Source of the DNA: Anaerolineae bacterium
Lineage (GTDB): Bacteria; Chloroflexota; Anaerolineae; Aggregatilineales; Phototrophicaceae
Length of the DNA stretch: 64,000 nucleotides
Assembly: GCA_019912965.1 (NCBI GenBank)
Contig: JAIOHM010000205.1
Coordinates: forward strand, 62,001-126,000
Direction: 5' to 3'
Shown here: positions 62,658 through 64,000 of the stretch, piece by piece
Layout: the number at the start of each line of letters is the position of its first letter
Position numbering within the stretch: the stretch's first letter is position 1
Notes under the pieces: generated by a model
Databases searched by the model: none
Told to the model about the DNA's origin: nothing
The model's input: only the letters and a program-made list of their open reading frames with translations
Program-made: the position numbers and the translations under genes

Positions 62658-63656
62658 CTAACATTCTAATCCCGGCAAGGTGTCTGGCTGACCAGCTTTG
62701 TACCAAGCAATGGTTTGACGTGCACCTTCGCGGAAATCCGTTGGCACGAAACCCAATTCGCGCCGCGCCTTTTCGCTACTTACGCGCCAGTCATTATACA
62801 CATAGGAACGCAAATTTAGCGGCCAGAATGGCTCGGTTCGCGTAACAGCCGAAAACAGTTCCAGTACACGCGCCGTGTTTATCCCCAACCATCCCGGAAT
62901 TGGCAGGCGTGGCCATCGCAGATTTGCTTCTTGGCAAACGATGTCAAATGCATCCTTGTGACTGATCCAATCGCCACAAATATTGTAAACCTCGCCCACT
63001 GTTGCCCGGTTTAGCGCCTTCATAATCCCTTGCACAACATCACTGATGTACGCTGGGAAGATGATGTAGCGCCCACCGTTCACTTGCATAATAATGCCAC
63101 GCATGGGGTCTTTAAAAAACAGGCGGTTAAAGGCATATTGCCCCAAAGGGCCATAGTATGCCCCCGGACGCAAGATCACGACAGGCAGATTTTCTTCTTG
63201 ACAGTAACGCATGGCACTCTGCTCACCCTGCCACTTACTACGCTGGTAAGCATCAGCAGGATGCGCCGGATGTGTCTCATCCACAATGCCGTTTGGGTCG
63301 GGCTGTCCAACCAACGCGACAGTCGAAATATGGATGAATCGCTCAATGCCAGCAGCAACCGCTGCCTTTAAAACATTTTCAGTTCCAAGTGCATTGGTAA
63401 TGGCAAAAGCCTTTTCCTCGCCCCAAAATCTGAACATGCCGCCTGCATGAATAACATACTGACAGCCTTCAACACCTTTAACCAATGTTTGGGCATCCAG
63501 TAAATCACCGGGGACAATTTCTGCACCTTGACAGCGTTTCAACCAGAGGTTTTGTTCCGGGTAACGAGTCAACACCCGAACACGAAAACCGGCCTTACAC
63601 AGCGCCGGGACAAGATGGCGACCCAAAAACCCGGTACCACCTGTGAGGAAAATCAT
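62658..63656 (-). CDS. NAD-dependent epimerase/dehydratase (extended SDR)
   Basis: A 332-residue extended short-chain dehydrogenase. The NAD site is TGGTGFLG, the acidic VPGDLLD follows, and the catalytic triad is Ser in HISTVALVG and Tyr-Lys in YQRSK. LRPGAYYGP and YNICGDWISH are typical of the sugar-epimerase/steroid-dehydrogenase-like branch. It lies upstream of obg-nadD on the same strand. Substrate (nucleotide sugar or other) is not shown by the sequence. Confidence 0.88.
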   Translation of the reverse strand: MIFLTGGTGFLGRHLVPALCKAGFRVRVLTRYPEQNLWLKRCQGAEIVPGDLLDAQTLVKGVEGCQYVIHAGGMFRFWGEEKAFAITNALGTENVLKAAVAAGIERFIHISTVALVGQPDPNGIVDETHPAHPADAYQRSKWQGEQSAMRYCQEENLPVVILRPGAYYGPLGQYAFNRLFFKDPMRGIIMQVNGGRYIIFPAYISDVVQGIMKALNRATVGEVYNICGDWISHKDAFDIVCQEANLRWPRLPIPGWLGINTARVLELFSAVTRTEPFWPLNLRSYVYNDWRVSSEKARRELGFVPTDFREGARQTIAWYKAGQPDTLPGLEC

Positions 63657-63724
63657 CCATCACCACCTACACTGGATGCGCCCGAAATTGACGCAAGAAG
63701 AAACTTCAATGATCATGTTCAGCG

Positions 63725-63748
63725 GCGGTTAGCAAACACACTAACCGC
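63725..63748 (-). terminator. Hairpin between the SDR and response-regulator genes
   Basis: GCGGTTAG (63725-63732) pairs with CTAACCGC (63741-63748). No T-run follows on the minus strand; it could end the response-regulator transcript. Confidence 0.4.
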
Positions 63749-63851
63749 ATTTACACCCAAATTATAGGCTGTTTCAGCTTTCATCAACCTTTAAACCGAC
63801 TTTACCAAGCAGGGGAAGAAAAGGCAATCCTGAAAGGAATGACCCAAACGA

Positions 63852-64000
63852 TTACATTTTGGAGCGATCTTTCAGTGCAAGCCAGATATTCTGCCGCAAC
63901 AACGCCCGGCTAACAGGCCTGACAAGATACACATCTACTTTGGCAACAGCCAGCGCCAATGATTGTTGGCTGGACATAGAATAATCTGCAATCACAATAA
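63852..64000 (-). CDS. Response-regulator receiver domain, C-terminal end, cut by window edge
   Basis: The frame is open to the right edge and ends with TAA at 63852-63854. The 48 visible residues fit the last strands and helices of a REC domain: IVIADYSM, ALAVAKVDVYLVRPVSRALL and a closing IWLALKDRSK helix. The conserved Lys of the KP motif is Arg here (RPVSR). The protein stops right after the domain, so any output domain lies N-terminal, outside the window, or is absent. Confidence 0.65.
   Translation of the reverse strand, partial: IVIADYSMSSQQSLALAVAKVDVYLVRPVSRALLRQNIWLALKDRSKM

Overview
The window reads as a gene-dense stretch of a bacterial chromosome, most likely from Chloroflexota (Anaerolineae or a nearby class). 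That placement is an inference from gene content and style: two membrane pyrophosphatases, an FHA-winged-helix regulator, a BTAD regulator, Thr/Pro-rich linkers on secreted proteins, a lipoprotein with a Cys-Pro-Cys-Trp-Gly-type motif, an SCP-x thiolase with DUF35 partners, and a coiled-coil insertion in RpoC. About 45 genes are visible, two of them cut by the window edges. I see no tRNA, rRNA, CRISPR array, transposase, integrase or phage gene.

Layout. 1-1406: end of a thiolase gene and a two-gene DUF35 partner. 1458-7212: an alpha/beta hydrolase, then two H+/Na+-pyrophosphatase genes placed head to head. 7335-10038: yraN, miaA, an anchored protein of unknown function and an FHA-winged-helix regulator. 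10145-20073: a GT-C-like membrane protein, a SUV3-type helicase, an amidohydrolase-CYTH fusion, a membrane protein with a degenerate nuclease-like domain, and a lone SUKH/SMI1 protein. 20405-23729 (minus): fabF, rnc, moaC and a moaD-moaE fusion. 23834-34937 (plus, apart from a secreted glycosidase-like gene): ftsY, prfB, rpoC, gyrA. 34999-38542 (minus): a BTAD regulator and the RelA/SpoT enzyme. 38708-41319 (plus): an unknown membrane protein, moeA and VKOR. 41382-48614 (minus): an S1-domain protein and an envelope cluster (lipoprotein, PPC-domain protein, M23 peptidase, PD40 protein). 48615-49504 is a long gene-free stretch holding seven-base repeats. 49505-64000: a LysM L,D-transpeptidase, an HD protein, a Ser/Thr kinase, a fumarase/aspartase, Mn-type SOD, two EamA transporters, a vestigial GH38-like protein, a tandem solute-binding protein, nadD, obg, an SDR and the tail of a response regulator.

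How genes work together. The information-processing core (ftsY, prfB, rpoC, gyrA, rnc, miaA, obg, rsh) is mixed with molybdenum cofactor genes (moaC, moaD-moaE, moeA), ion-pumping pyrophosphatases that recover energy from PPi, and an outward-facing layer of lipoproteins, peptidoglycan enzymes and an SH3-bearing kinase. Convergent gene pairs are generally separated by strong hairpins, and several promoters have near-consensus -35/-10 boxes at 17-base spacing (rpoC, gyrA).

Most unusual points. Several proteins keep a recognisable enzyme fold but have lost catalytic or metal-binding residues: a GH38-like protein, an EEP-domain protein, a cysteine-less zinc-ribbon half of DUF35, and a STAND-like ATPase domain without a P-loop. 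There is also an MTA/SAH-deaminase-like amidohydrolase fused to a CYTH domain, a SUV3 helicase with helix-turn-helix-like segments, and a cluster of degenerate heptanucleotide repeats. Functions of these are not known from sequence alone.
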